Shown here piece by piece: positions 1 to 9,120 of a stretch of DNA of 64,000 nucleotides. The stretch spans positions 17,551,578 through 17,615,577 of the forward strand of contig JAGTTD010000025.1 of the NCBI GenBank assembly GCA_018398585.1. The letters are read 5' to 3'. The stretch is from Simmondsia chinensis (Eukaryota > Streptophyta > Magnoliopsida > Caryophyllales > Simmondsiaceae). Numbering within the stretch: position 1 is the stretch's first letter; each line of letters begins with the position of its first letter. A program made the position numbers and the translations under genes. The notes beneath the pieces are model-generated. The model ran no database searches, was not told the origin of the DNA, and saw only the letters and a program-made list of their open reading frames with translations.

Positions 1-121
1 TGCCATTCTATTGTGGCGTACAAGGTGTTGTGACGTCATGTACAATTTCGGTGGTTTTAAAATACTTGGGATCATAGTATTCCCCACCATGATTCGAACT
101 TAGGTGTTTGAGGAAGGTCTC

Positions 122-670
122 TCAGTGTAGTTCGATTTCCGCTTTATATGCTTTAAATCTATCGAGCGAGTCATCTTTATAATTTATGAGATACACATAA
201 CAAAATCTTGAACAATCATCTATGAAGGTTATGAAGTATCTTTTTCCACCTAATGACGGTGTGTTTTTGAAATCGCATAACTCACTATGTACAAGGTCAA
301 GTAAAGTTGTTTCTTTTTGTACCGAATGAAAAGGCAACTTCATTATTTTTGTTAACATACATGTCTTACATGTATCATCAACCTTATCTATGTGAGGTAT
401 CAACGAAGAGTTAACCATTTCATACATCATACAAAAATTCTTATGACCTAATCTCTGATGCCACAAAAATGAAGAGTCAAGCATATAAACTAAATTATCA
501 ATTTTATTATGAACGTTCAATTTAAACATTCCATTAAAAAGATATCCCTTGCCAACAAAGACCCACCACTTTGACAGTAAAAACTTGTCGACCTCGAAGA
601 CCAACTTAAACCCAAACCAATTAAGCAGGCCACTAGACACAAGATTCTTCTTCACATCCGAGCATAACAT
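122..670 (-). pseudogene. copia GAG-pre-integrase / integrase N-terminal fragment
   Basis: The 182-residue open stretch holds the GAG-pre-integrase signature (LWHQRLGHKNF), a zinc-binding CKTC segment, and the start of the integrase core (ITFIDDCSRFCYVYL), whose aspartate is one of the catalytic residues. It would lie in the Pol polyprotein that inserts cDNA into the genome. It has no gag fused in frame and stops at 122, with the rest of the integrase beyond the window. It is a relic and not a host gene. Confidence 0.85.
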
Positions 671-779
671 ACATCAGTTAAAGTAAGGTTTTTGCCACAG
701 GTGAAAAGTAAATCAACTTTTCCCTTTCCTTTAACCGATATAGTGGCCCTCTTGCCCAAAAACAACACAATTCCATTGT

Positions 780-1352
780 CTATGGGTTCAAAGACCGTGA
801 AGAACCCCTTGTCCCTACACACATGCTTTGTGGTCCCAGAGTCAAATCACTCTCAACTAGGTTGACCTCCGATATCATCGCCACGAATCTATCATTTGAT
901 TTTTTGGCACGATAATCAAGCCCCTTACCTTTCTTATTTTTAAGGCGATAACAGTCCCTACATAAGTGACCAGGCTTTTGATACTCCCAATAGACCGGTT
1001 TCTGCCTCTTATCATCCTTTTTCTTTCGGCAGTGTTCGGTTCTCTTGGGTCCTTTACTTGATTGGCCTTCTTCTGTGACACTGATTTTTTTAATGTCACC
1101 GGGGCGATCTTTGTTATCATCATGTACCCTGTAGTCTTCCTCAACACCCAAATGGTTAGCCAATTTTTTAATTGACTTATCTTCCTTCTTATGTCTGAAA
1201 CTTTTCTTAACGTCTCTCCACGAAGGCGGAAGTTTGTCAATCAAGGATGAAACAACTTTATGGAATTGCTCCATGATAGGATGATTAGCTACCATCTTAT
1301 AATTTTTAAATTGACTAACCTGGAACTTCTTGCTCATTGCGTCTTTAGCCAT
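780..1352 (-). pseudogene. copia gag fragment with a broken zinc knuckle
   Basis: This gag (capsid/nucleocapsid) fragment matches the UBN2-type copia gag pattern: FxNYKM, then MEQF, then a DKLPPSW motif, then a basic stretch. The segment normally lying between MEQF and DKLPPSW is missing, suggesting an internal deletion. The nucleocapsid knuckle at about 970-1010 should be CX2CX4HX4C, but the first two cysteines are now tyrosines (YWEYQKPGHLCRDC). TGC-to-TAC is a G-to-A change, in line with the transition-rich decay seen in other elements here. Confidence 0.8.
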
Positions 1353-1443
1353 GTAGCGTGCCTCAAGTTCATCCCATAGTCATGCCATTCAAGACGTGCC
1401 CTCTACATATGTAGTCGTCATTCTCCTACTTCAATCCGGCCCT

Positions 1444-1597
1444 CTACTCGGCCAAAGTCCCCTCCTCCTTTGAAGCGGGCTCAGGAATTGGTGTACTCAA
1501 AACGTACACCACGTTTAGAGTCGCTATGAGGAAGTGCATCTTTCTCTGCCATCGGCAGAAGTTACAGCCATTGAATAGGTCCAACTTCACGAAATTG

Positions 1598-1602
<5 letters not shown>
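1444..1602 (-). pseudogene. copia gag N-terminal fragment
   Basis: Starting at the ATG at 1600-1602 the frame reads a typical copia gag start (LFNGCNFCRWQRKMHFLI, then VYVLSTPIPEP). It is separated from the downstream gag block by stops or a deletion. The longer open frame running into the TA repeat upstream of the ATG is not coding. Confidence 0.75.
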
Positions 1603-1646
<44 letters not shown>

Positions 1647-1672
1647 GTATGTATATAGATGTATGCATGTAT
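1601..1672. repeat. Compound microsatellite (TA)n / (TATG)n
   Basis: A run of TA dinucleotides grades into TATG tetranucleotides immediately upstream of the copia gag start codon. It produces artefactual open frames on both strands. Confidence 0.95.
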
Positions 1673-2089
1673 GTATGTCTTAATATTGTTGGTGCAAACT
1701 CTTGCAATACTTGCAAACGATTAACCAAATGATCTCAGGTGTCGAGGCCATGTGATTACTTTCCTTAAGACTTATTTCGACTTACGAAATAGTCTCGAGG
1801 ATATAATGATAACCAAAATGAAGTGAGTGTGTGCAAGAGGAGAGATAGAAGAGATGAATGGGAATGATATTTTAAAGAACTTTTACGACACTTGAATTCA
1901 ATCTTTTCTCAAAGTTCTTTCAGTCTTTTTGTATTAATCTTTCATGTGCTCATCAAATAATCAAAGGGGGAAATATATATGCAATTGGTGAAGAGAGATG
2001 TCCCAAAAAACACCCCAAATGAACTGCCAAAAAACCAGGAAAAAATTGAGCAAATAACGGCCAAAACTACCTTGTGTGTCAAAGCTATG

Positions 2090-2370
2090 GGTCAGCACAC
2101 AGACCCCATGTGTCGACACGCAGTTCAACACACAAGCTACTATAATCTGTGTGTCGAAGTGTGTGTCGACACACACTTCAACACACACCCTTTCTGTAAC
2201 ATCTGTGTGTTGATACACAGAACCTATGTGTCGACGTACAGAGCCATTTCTACAGTTCTGCAAGATTTGGGTGTCAACACACGAGCTTTGTATGTCGACA
2301 CACATACACCTCTACTTAGTTCTGTAGGATTATGTGTCGACACACGGGCTCTATGTGTCGACACACCCCA
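2090..2370. repeat. Cluster of GTGTCGACAC palindromes
   Basis: About ten exact or near copies of the palindrome GTGTCGACACAC lie in 280 bases, for example at 2110, 2163, 2207 (variant), 2228 (variant), 2271 (variant), 2292, 2334 and 2355. The spacers are partly repeated too (TTCTGYARGATT, GGGCTCTATGT), so the tract looks like a degenerate tandem array with a unit of roughly 60 bases. It lies between the gag start of the minus-strand copia relic and unannotated DNA, and may belong to an LTR. Open frames across it on both strands are artefacts of the repeat. Confidence 0.8.
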
Positions 2371-2399
2371 TACAAGTCAAATACCCATTTAAACAACAT

Positions 2400-2877
2400 T
2401 GGGACAAGTCTCAAACACTTTATTAGTAATACTTATTTTGTAAATTACATCAACAGTATTTTCGTAATTTTTGCATATTCATATGTTTTTTTGTTTGCCT
2501 ACAAATAGTAGCTATAGATGGTTGTAATCTTCATTTCCCAAATTTCTGAATACAAACCCTAGTTTTTACTCTCTCTGTTAAAAATAAGATAAACAAATAT
2601 TACTTGAAATGAGAGGAAGAGCTTTGTATTTACTTGAATATACAATTCCTGATCAACCCTATTAATAGTACAAGAAAAGAACTCCAAGAGTAAAAATAAG
2701 GGTAATGAAACGACTTCATTCCTTGGAGTTGAGCCATAAAGGCAAGTCACTAAGGACACAGGAGTGGAAAGTTGGTAAATTCCATATTATTTTTCGAATT
2801 TGACGTGCTCAATTCGAAATTTTCATTTCCGTTTCACATCATGGTAAGTTTAATAACATAAAAATAATATATTCAAG
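2400..2877. other. No gene seen; possible LTR promoter-like sequence
   Basis: AT-rich sequence with no supported reading frame. The stretch near 2500-2580 (a CTACAAATAG box followed by CAAACCCTAG and a CT-rich run) resembles the promoter and leader of plant LTRs on the plus strand, but I cannot define ends. Confidence 0.3.
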
Positions 2878-2949
2878 TATTAGAGTATCAAATCATTCCT
2901 TGATCTTCACCCATCAGTTTAAGCTTGTGAGAAAGTTGGTTTCTTAATA
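2878..2949 (+). repeat. Left LTR of the split SMART-like element
   Basis: 72 bases starting TATTAGAG (ancestral TGTTAGAG) and ending just before the Met-tRNA primer-binding site. It matches 7727-7798 and both LTRs at 18071 and 18293. Confidence 0.8.
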
Positions 2950-3000
2950 TGGTATCAGAGCTTTGTTGACTAAGAGGTCACCAATTCGAATCACAACAAC

Positions 3001-3160
3001 AACAACGATCCCAGTGCCTCAAGGGCTCCCACAAAAGCGGGGTCCGGGGAGGGTAGATGTACGTAGCCTTCCCCCTTCAGGGTGTGAACCTGAAGAGAGG
3101 CTGTTTCCGAGGACCCCCAACCTGAGAGGAAAGTCTTCGTCGCCTCATGGAGACCTGTGA
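3001..3160 (-). repeat. LINE 3' end with an Au-SINE-like tail sequence
   Basis: Read on the minus strand: CTCAGGTTGGGGGTCCTCGG, then AACAGCCTCTCTTCAGG, AAGGCTACGTACATCTACC, TGTGGGAGCCCTTGAGGCAC and a TTG repeat. The same 130-base module ends the SINE-like copies at 21903-22042, 47747-47884 and 56900-57058. It resembles the widespread plant Au-type SINE tail. Here it sits at the 3' end of an RTE LINE inside one target duplication. Confidence 0.7.
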
Positions 3161-3275
3161 GCAATGGGTTGTGAGTAATATGTCATGAAAGAAAAAGAGT
3201 AAGCCATAGCATAAAAATGCCTGGGGGGACTACGAGGCATAACCTAACCTCCAAGACAGCTCGAATAAGCAAAAA

Positions 3276-3345
3276 TGCCAAATAAACAAATAAACAAATA
3301 AGCAAATAAGCAAATAATCAAATAAGCAAATAGGTAAATAGTCCG
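3276..3345. repeat. (AAATAAGC/AAATAAAC)n short tandem repeat
   Basis: About eight imperfect units of AAATAARC inside the 3' part of the LINE insertion. Short tandem repeats near RTE 3' ends are common and this may be an older internal tail. Confidence 0.85.
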
Positions 3346-3479
3346 ATAGTAGACAGATGGCAGATGGCATATAGGTAGATAGGTACAACCTGATGAGCCT
3401 ATACGCCTATGAACCCATAAGTAGCAGAATAATCATCAGTATGAGGCCGCTACCTCTGCTACTCCTATGCTAGTCCTCC

Positions 3480-3640
3480 CTCAAGCTCTAGCTTTATCTA
3501 AGGCCATCTCCTTTTGTGGGTTTAGGTGGGTGAGGGCCTGCCGTGCGACTGTCGTCGTTCCTCCTTTGGCCTAATTCATCCTCTCCTTCCTAGTGTGATA
3601 CGAAGCTAATCTCAATACCTGACTGGAGCAGTGGGTGTTC
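3480..3640 (-). pseudogene. Second copy of an RTE C-terminal tail
   Basis: The minus strand here reads LTHLNPQKEMALDKARA, a diverged copy of the LTYLNLNEEMALDRA tail at about 3890-3960. Both are followed by similar sequence (GRTS...). Either the LINE's 3' end was partly duplicated or another RTE copy sits here truncated. Confidence 0.65.
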
Positions 3641-4056
3641 TTCTCTTGGCGATCCTGAACTACTACATATCCAGCTTTTCAATTTTATATTGTTTCTTCT
3701 ATCTATCTAGGCCCCGCCCCACTATGCCACATACCACAGCCCTGCTAGCCGCCCTTGGCCCACAGTTCCATATGCCTAAGCTGTGGAATAGGCATACCGT
3801 AGTGTCGTGGCACTAGATCGGGTTTACGAGTGGACAGGTGCACCTACACCGCTACATTGGGTATGCCCGTTCTAGTCCTCCACACAGCTCTGTCTAGAGC
3901 CATCTCCTCATTTAAGTTAAGATAGGTAAGATATCGACGTATTGTCTCCATCTAACTCTTCTTTGGTCGTCCTTTCCCCCTCTTTTCGTCTGCTATGTGG
4001 AGTTCTTCGAATCTCCTGACAGGTGCAGTGGTGGGTCTCCTTCTAACATGCCCAAA

Positions 4057-5338
4057 CTACCGCGGACATTGCTCCCTCAACTTATCTTCTATTGGGGCGA
4101 CACCCAGTTTACTTCTAATGACTTCATTTCGGATCCTGTATCTCCTTGTGTGTCTGCACATCCACCTTAGCATTCTCAACTCCGCCACCTTCATCTTTTG
4201 AGTTTGGTGGCACTTTACAGGCCGGCACTCTGCCCCGTTAGACATAGCTGGCCTCACTAGCGTCTTATAGTACTTACCCTTTAGTCTTAGTGGGAATTTC
4301 CTATCACACAGTATCGCCACTGCCTTTCTCCATTTGTGCCAACCCACTTTAATTCTGTTGTTGACATCCGCGTCCACTTCGCAATCATTCTGCACCATGG
4401 ATCCCAGATATTTAAAGCATGCTTTCTGAGGTATGTGATTTGTTCCAATCCGTACAACTTCTGCGCTTGGCGTGGTAGAGGTGCTGAACTTATATTCTGT
4501 CTTAGATCTACTGATCCTTAGACCTTTCGATTCTAGGGCCACCCTCCGGAGTTCTAGTTTCTCATTCACCTCGGCTCTAGACTCACCCACTAGGACTGTG
4601 TCGTCCGCGAAAAATGCACCAAGGTACATCCCCTTAGATGTGCCTAGTGAGCTCGTCCATCACCAAAATGAATAGAAAGGGACTCAAGGCTGATCCTTGG
4701 TGTACTCCTACAGTAATGGGAAAATCGTTCGTCTTTCCTTCCATAGTGAGCACACTAGTTTGAGCATCTTCGTACATGTCCTTGATGACTCGTACGTAGG
4801 ACCCGTGGATACCTTTCCTCTCCAGGACCCATCATAGGACTTCTCTCGGCACACTATCATATGCTTTCTCCAAATCAATGAAAACTATATAAAGGTCCTT
4901 CTGTCTATCTCTGTAGTACTCTATGGACCTCCTCAGGAGATGGATGGCTTCTGTTGTTGATCTACCTAGCATAAAACCAAATTGGTTCTCTGAGACTCCT
5001 GCTATGTGTCGGAGCCTTCCTTCTATGACCCGCTCCTATAGTTTTAGGGTGTGGCTCATTAGTTTGATTTCTCTGTAGTTGGTACAACATTGAATATCGT
5101 CTTTGTTCTTATAGACGGGGACTAGCATACTCTTTCTCCAATCATCAGGCATCTTTTTCCCCTGGAGGATTTGGTTGAATAATTCAGTCAACCATCTTAT
5201 ACCAGTTTCTCCAGTGCATTTCCATGCCTCAATGGGTATACCGTCAGAGCCGGCTGCTTTACCCCTGCCTATCTTCCTCAGTGCTTCCCTAACCTCCTGG
5301 GGTCTAACTTGGGTGCAGTGGTCGTGGGACTCATGCAC
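4057..5338 (-). pseudogene. LINE reverse transcriptase domain (broken)
   Basis: RT motifs are visible in order: KAAGSDGIPIEAWK and WRKSMLVPVYKNKDD (5036-5338), QFGFMLGRSTTEAIHLL and FIDLEKAYDSVPREVL with its catalytic Asp (about 4800-5035, interrupted by a stop just after), and FADDTVLVGES (variant of YADD) followed by the thumb region (4057-4629). The C-terminal tail LTYLNLNEEMALDRA, typical of RTE elements, continues to about 3850 after a frame break. The active-site aspartates are retained, but frame breaks between blocks prevent a full protein. Confidence 0.88.
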
Positions 5339-5623
5339 TGCTGTTGTTCGTGCGACAACTGGTGGAGAAACTGTACCTCCCCTGTCATTGAACAGATCGT
5401 GGAAGTAGGGCTTCCACCTAGCTTTGATTTGTTACTTGTCCATGAGCACTTGTCCTACTGCCCCCTTTATGCACCTTACTTGGTCCAGGTCTCTAGTCCT
5501 CCTTTCCCTTGCCTTTGCAATTCTATAAAGGTCTCTAGCTCCCTCATCTGTATCCAGCCTTTTATAGAACTCCTCAAAGGCTTGTGCGTCTTTGACTGCT
5601 ATCCTGGCTTCCTTCTTAGCCTA

Positions 5624-6726
5624 TTAACATTGTTGTTTCTTGTCTTCATCTCCAGTACGATCCCATTCCTTGAAGCAGTCACGATTCGCATTAATCCTCT
5701 CTTGGACCTTCCTGCACCACCACCGGGTCTCTCTGTTGTTTGGTGGCCTACTTTTAGATACGCCTAGGACTTCTCGTGCCACATCTCTTACCTTTTGGGC
5801 TACTTGGTTCCACGGGTAGTTTAAATCACCCTCACACTTCTCTCCAAGCACATCCTCAACCCTTTCCTTAAAGACTTAAGAGTTTTCCCTCTTCAGCTCC
5901 CTCCATCGCATGTGTGGGTGAGATGGTTTGATGGCTTTCTTGTTCTTTCTCTTGATCCTAATCTGAGCACGCACTACTCTATGTTGTGTTGAGAGGTCCT
6001 CCCCAGGGATAACCTTGCAATCCTTGCAATCCTTTTGGGTCCTCATTCTTAGTAATATGTAGTCAATCTGTGTCTTTGCTCCACCACTCCGATAGGTGAT
6101 GATGTGGTCATCACGCTTCTTGAAGAAGGTGTTTGTCACTGCTAACTCGTAGGTGATGGCAAAGTTCAGCAGAGCCTTGCCCTCATCATTTCTCCTTCCA
6201 TAACCAAATCCTCCGGGATGCATAACCATCGGTGTTTGTTCCCACGTGCCCATTGAAGTCCCCTCTAATTAGAACTTATTTGCTCTGGGGAATCCCTTGC
6301 ATTGTTATGTCTAAGTCCTCCCAAAAACTGGCCTTCTCCTACTGTGTATGTCCTATCTATGGGGCGTATGCACTTATGATGTTTAATCCTATCGCTAATT
6401 CTAGTGACCCCTACTACTTCGTCCCTAAGGGAGGTATCCACCATAATACCTACCCCATTTCTCCCTCTGACTTGGCCCGAATACCACAATTTGTAGCCTA
6501 ACACCTCCCTTGCTCTTGTGCCCACCCACCTAGTCTCTTGAATACACAGGATGTTGATCTTTCTCCTAGCCATCATTTGAGCCACTTCAAAGCTTTTCCT
6601 GGTAAGCGTGCTAACATTTAATGTCCCAAATCGCAGACTCCCCTCTCCTCGTGAATTTCCCCGACCCGCTGCAGCCCCATTTAGAGATGGCCTCACGTTA
6701 TGAGGCCCATTGTTGGTAAGGTTCAT
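5624..6726 (-). pseudogene. LINE endonuclease domain (broken)
   Basis: Three consecutive open blocks (6265-6726, 5876-6253, 5624-5851) carry endonuclease/exonuclease/phosphatase-fold motifs: RFGTLNV at the start, the metal-binding CIQETRW glutamate, NGVGIMVD, then GYGRRNDEGKALLNF and TQIDYILLR. This is the nicking endonuclease of RTE-clade LINEs, resembling plant proteins often labelled craniofacial development protein 2-like. The blocks change frame near 6255 and 5860. The last block (RWWCRKVQERI...) is the linker before the RT. Confidence 0.85.
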
Positions 6727-6739
6727 AAACTACCTGTTC

Positions 6740-7612
6740 TTAGTCGTGATTATGCACGTAAACAATCACCAGAAACAATGATATACCAAACTCAGCACAA
6801 GTAATAGGAACAATATTAAGAGCACCGAATAGAGAAAGGTCAGGGATTTGAACCCGGGGCCGACCGGTTTTACTTACCTGGGCCAGTCGGCTGGTTGCAG
6901 TTTGGTCCTGGGGAGGTGGCGAGCAGGGCTGCCTTGAGGTGGGGAGGAGAGGGGTGATGGCAATGGTGGTGAGGTGGGCGGGATGTTGATGGTGCTATGG
7001 GCGATGTTGGTGTTTGGTGGCTGGTGGGGCGAGGTGTACAGGGGGGAGGGGTGTGGTGTTCAGTGATGAGGTGCGGTGAGGAGGGATGTGATAGTAGTGG
7101 TGGTGAGTAGTGTCGGTGCTTGTGATGTTGGGTGGTGGGGATGTTTGGAGATGGGGTTGTGCGGGTATTGGTGGTGCGGTCGGGGGGATTGGGTGGTGTG
7201 TCAAAGAAGGGGGGGTTGGGTGGTGAGGTCAGGTGGGGTAAGGGCGTGCCGGTGGGGGTTGAGTGGTGGGTCGGGGGGGGGGGGGGGGGGGGGGCGGGGG
7301 GATTTAAGGTGGTGGCGTCATGGCGGTGGGGGCCGGTGGGGCAAGTCGCAGGCCATGGAGGGGGGGAGAGAGGGTGGGGGGGCTGTTACCTACCGGAGGG
7401 GCGAGTAGGTCGGTGCTGCGGTGGCACCGTCTTGGTGTCACCGAACGTCGGGCGGAGGTTGGTCGGTCGGCGAGGTGACCGACGGTAGGGGTGGGGGGTC
7501 CGGCTTAGGTAGCCGTTGAAGGGGAGGGGTGACCCTTGCGTGTGACAGAGAGTCACAGGTCAGTCGTGCAGAGAGAGAGAGAGAGAGATGTCAGAGAGAG
7601 AGAGAGAGAGAG
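6740..7612 (-). other. GC-rich, strand-asymmetric 5' region of the LINE
   Basis: The plus strand is extremely G-rich (a run of about 19 G at 7268-7295) and ends in (GA)n at 7570-7612. Read in LINE orientation it is C-rich and begins with a CT repeat. It lies between the target duplication and the endonuclease, so it is probably the LINE 5' untranslated/promoter region. Open frames of 110-118 codons here are compositional artefacts. Confidence 0.6.
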
Positions 7613-7726
7613 AATTCGAATCACAACAACCGTTACTCTAAATATTAATATATTTCAAGATTAAGGCATAGGCGGGCTTGTGCACTATCAAAGTTTCAAG
7701 CCAATGGACATTTGCGTGAGGGGACA

Positions 7727-7798
7727 TGTTATAGAATAAAATTATTCTTGGACCTTTATTTATCAGTTTAAGCTATTGAAAAAATTAGTTCCTTGACA
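7727..7798 (+). repeat. Right LTR of the split SMART-like element
   Basis: 72 bases, TGTTATAG to CCTTGACA, the same length as the left LTR and preceded by a purine-rich GTGAGGGGACA tract. Confidence 0.8.
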
Positions 7799-8001
7799 TC
7801 AATCTCAAATTTTAATATCACATAAGTTATTCCTAACTATATAAATACTGAATTTTAGGTAGGGCATCGGAGTAGATGTAATAGACTTTCAAATGAAAAC
7901 ATTATGAGATAAAATAAAAGAGGATTGTGTTAAACAAGACATTATAAAACAAATAACACCTCTTAAGTGATACGAAACTGTTATGTTTTTTAAAAGAAGG
8001 G
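7799..8001. other. Spacer between the SMART-like element and copia A
   Basis: AT-rich, with no feature seen except the left copy of the copia A target duplication AAGGG at 7997-8001. Confidence 0.6.
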
Positions 8002-8991
8002 TGTTGAATTATTGATCTCTATATGACTTAACTATGACATTGATTATCTTAGTCAAGTATTGTTCAAATATTATAGATCAAGTAGACTCCAGAATACATT
8101 GTATGTGGTATATGTAATTTGAGTGGCATATGTTGTAAATAAGTATATGTACAAGGGTAGTTGTACATTATTTTTATATCAAGTCATTAAGGAAATTGAT
8201 CTTTCTACCCCTACCCATATGCATTATTTTCTCTTGCCCGTGTTGTTATCGTTGCTGCCCGAAGCTTGCTAGAGAAGCTTCCCATTTTTCTGGCTTAAAT
8301 GAGGGGACACGCGTCACCCTCTTGATGCCCCAGTTTGTGCTCGTTTGGGATGGTCACTACTGTTGATTGCTTTGAGATGAATGGCTGAGATTTGTTGCCT
8401 TACCATGTTGCCCCTGAAGTATATAAGGGCCCCTTGTTCTGGTTAACCCTAATTGTGGATGAGATTTTCACTATTTTCTCTCTCTCTTCAAATGGCACTC
8501 TCTCTCTCTACTTCCTAAGGTGATTCTAAGGTGATTTGAAGGAGATCTTGCAGATCCGTAGGAGTTAAGGCTTGCATATTCAGATCTAGTCCTGAAGCTT
8601 TGAGAAGCCATTAATGGCTTCTTTGTGAATATCTCTTCTCCTTGTCTAGTTTGTGCTTGTACGATAAAGGTTTCTATCTTAGGAACTTTTAAAATCTGGT
8701 TATATTTTGTTGTTGTCTTGGTGATGTGGTTTATAATAACTTGAAACTGGACTATAATGGAGAGACTTCCCTAAAAATAGGAAGCCGTGGAGTAGGACCT
8801 TATTTAAAGGCCAAACCATGTAAATCTTGGTGTTTTTTGTTGTGTGTGTGTTGATCTTTTTTACACTTATTTTACTGCAGTTACAAGTTTGATCTTAGAT
8901 CTGAAAGTCTATAATCATATTCACTAAAGTTTTCTTTAAGACCAGACGTTTTTTGTTTAAGATTCGAAGTTTTTGCCACTAAAACATAACA
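8002..8991 (+). repeat. 5' LTR of copia A
   Basis: 990 bases with TG...CA ends. A TATATAAG box at 8420-8427 followed by a CT-rich leader marks the likely U3/R promoter. It contains the inverted motif AGAAGCCATTAATGGCTTCT near 8600. Confidence 0.93.
8419..8428 (+). promoter_or_regulatory. TATA box in the copia A 5' LTR
   Basis: GTATATAAGGG within the LTR, repeated at the equivalent place in the 3' LTR (about 16704-16713). Inferred to be the element's promoter. Confidence 0.6.
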
Positions 8992-9033
8992 AGTGGTATT
9001 AGAGCTTTAGGTTCTTTGTCTTAAAGAAACAAT

Positions 9034-9120
9034 ATGGCTTCTGCTAGAGTTGTGATCGAGAGATTTGACGGTAAAAATGATTTTAATCTCTGAAAACTTA
9101 AAATGAAAGCCATCCTTATG
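9034..9120 (+). pseudogene. copia A gag N-terminus, interrupted by hAT
   Basis: The ATG at 9034 opens a copia gag (MASARVVIERFDGKNDF) with a TGA where family members have Trp. The frame is cut at 9120 by the hAT element and resumes at 12334 after the duplicated target TCCTTATG. Confidence 0.85.

Larger units (their letters stand above)
1..1690 (-). mobile_element. Decayed Ty1/copia retrotransposon, 5' half, cut by the window edge
   Basis: On the minus strand, fragments follow the copia order: gag N-terminus (1444-1602), gag body with a damaged zinc knuckle (780-1352), then GAG-pre-integrase and the start of the integrase (122-670). The reading frame is broken between these blocks and the element runs off the left edge, so reverse transcriptase and the 3' LTR are not visible. 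A TG at 1688 could begin an LTR, but I find no clear primer-binding site, so the upstream boundary is uncertain. The family differs from copia elements A, B and C in this window. Confidence 0.85.
3001..7612 (-). mobile_element. RTE-type LINE, near full length, inactive
   Basis: A non-LTR retrotransposon on the minus strand: GC-rich 5' region (about 6740-7612), apurinic-type endonuclease (5624-6726), reverse transcriptase (about 4057-5338), an RTE-like C-terminus (3850-4056) and a 3' end with a (TTG)n tail (minus-strand sense) at 3001. The insertion is bounded by an 18-bp target duplication, AATTCGAATCACAACAAC, at 2983-3000 and 7613-7630; the CAACAAC end may overlap the tail, so 12-18 bp is safe. 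It interrupts the small LTR element at 2878-7798. Multiple frameshifts and stops make it non-autonomous today. Confidence 0.85.
2878..7798 (+). mobile_element. Very small LTR retrotransposon (SMART/TRIM-like), split by a LINE
   Basis: The left LTR (2878-2949, 72 bases) is followed directly by a primer-binding site TGGTATCAGAGC (2950-2961), complementary to the 3' end of plant initiator-Met tRNA. The element then breaks at 3000, where the LINE sits, and resumes at 7613; the right LTR is 7727-7798 (72 bases). The parts match the uninterrupted copy at 18071-18364, including the GACCAAGAGGTCAC segment and the GACATTTGTGTGAGGG tract before the right LTR. Flanks TCAAG (2873-2877) and TCAAT (7799-7803) fit a decayed 5-bp target duplication. 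There is no coding capacity. Size and layout match published SMART elements (about 290 bp). Confidence 0.8.

Noticed and set aside
1979..2392. 137-codon plus-strand frame and 114-codon minus-strand frame
   Set aside because: Both read through the GTGTCGACAC repeat cluster and repeat the same few residues; artefacts of the repeat.
7076..7488. Two overlapping plus-strand frames of 110-118 codons rich in Gly, Val and Trp
   Set aside because: They come from extreme G-richness and a poly-G run in the LINE 5' region; no domain, and the same DNA is explained by the LINE insertion.
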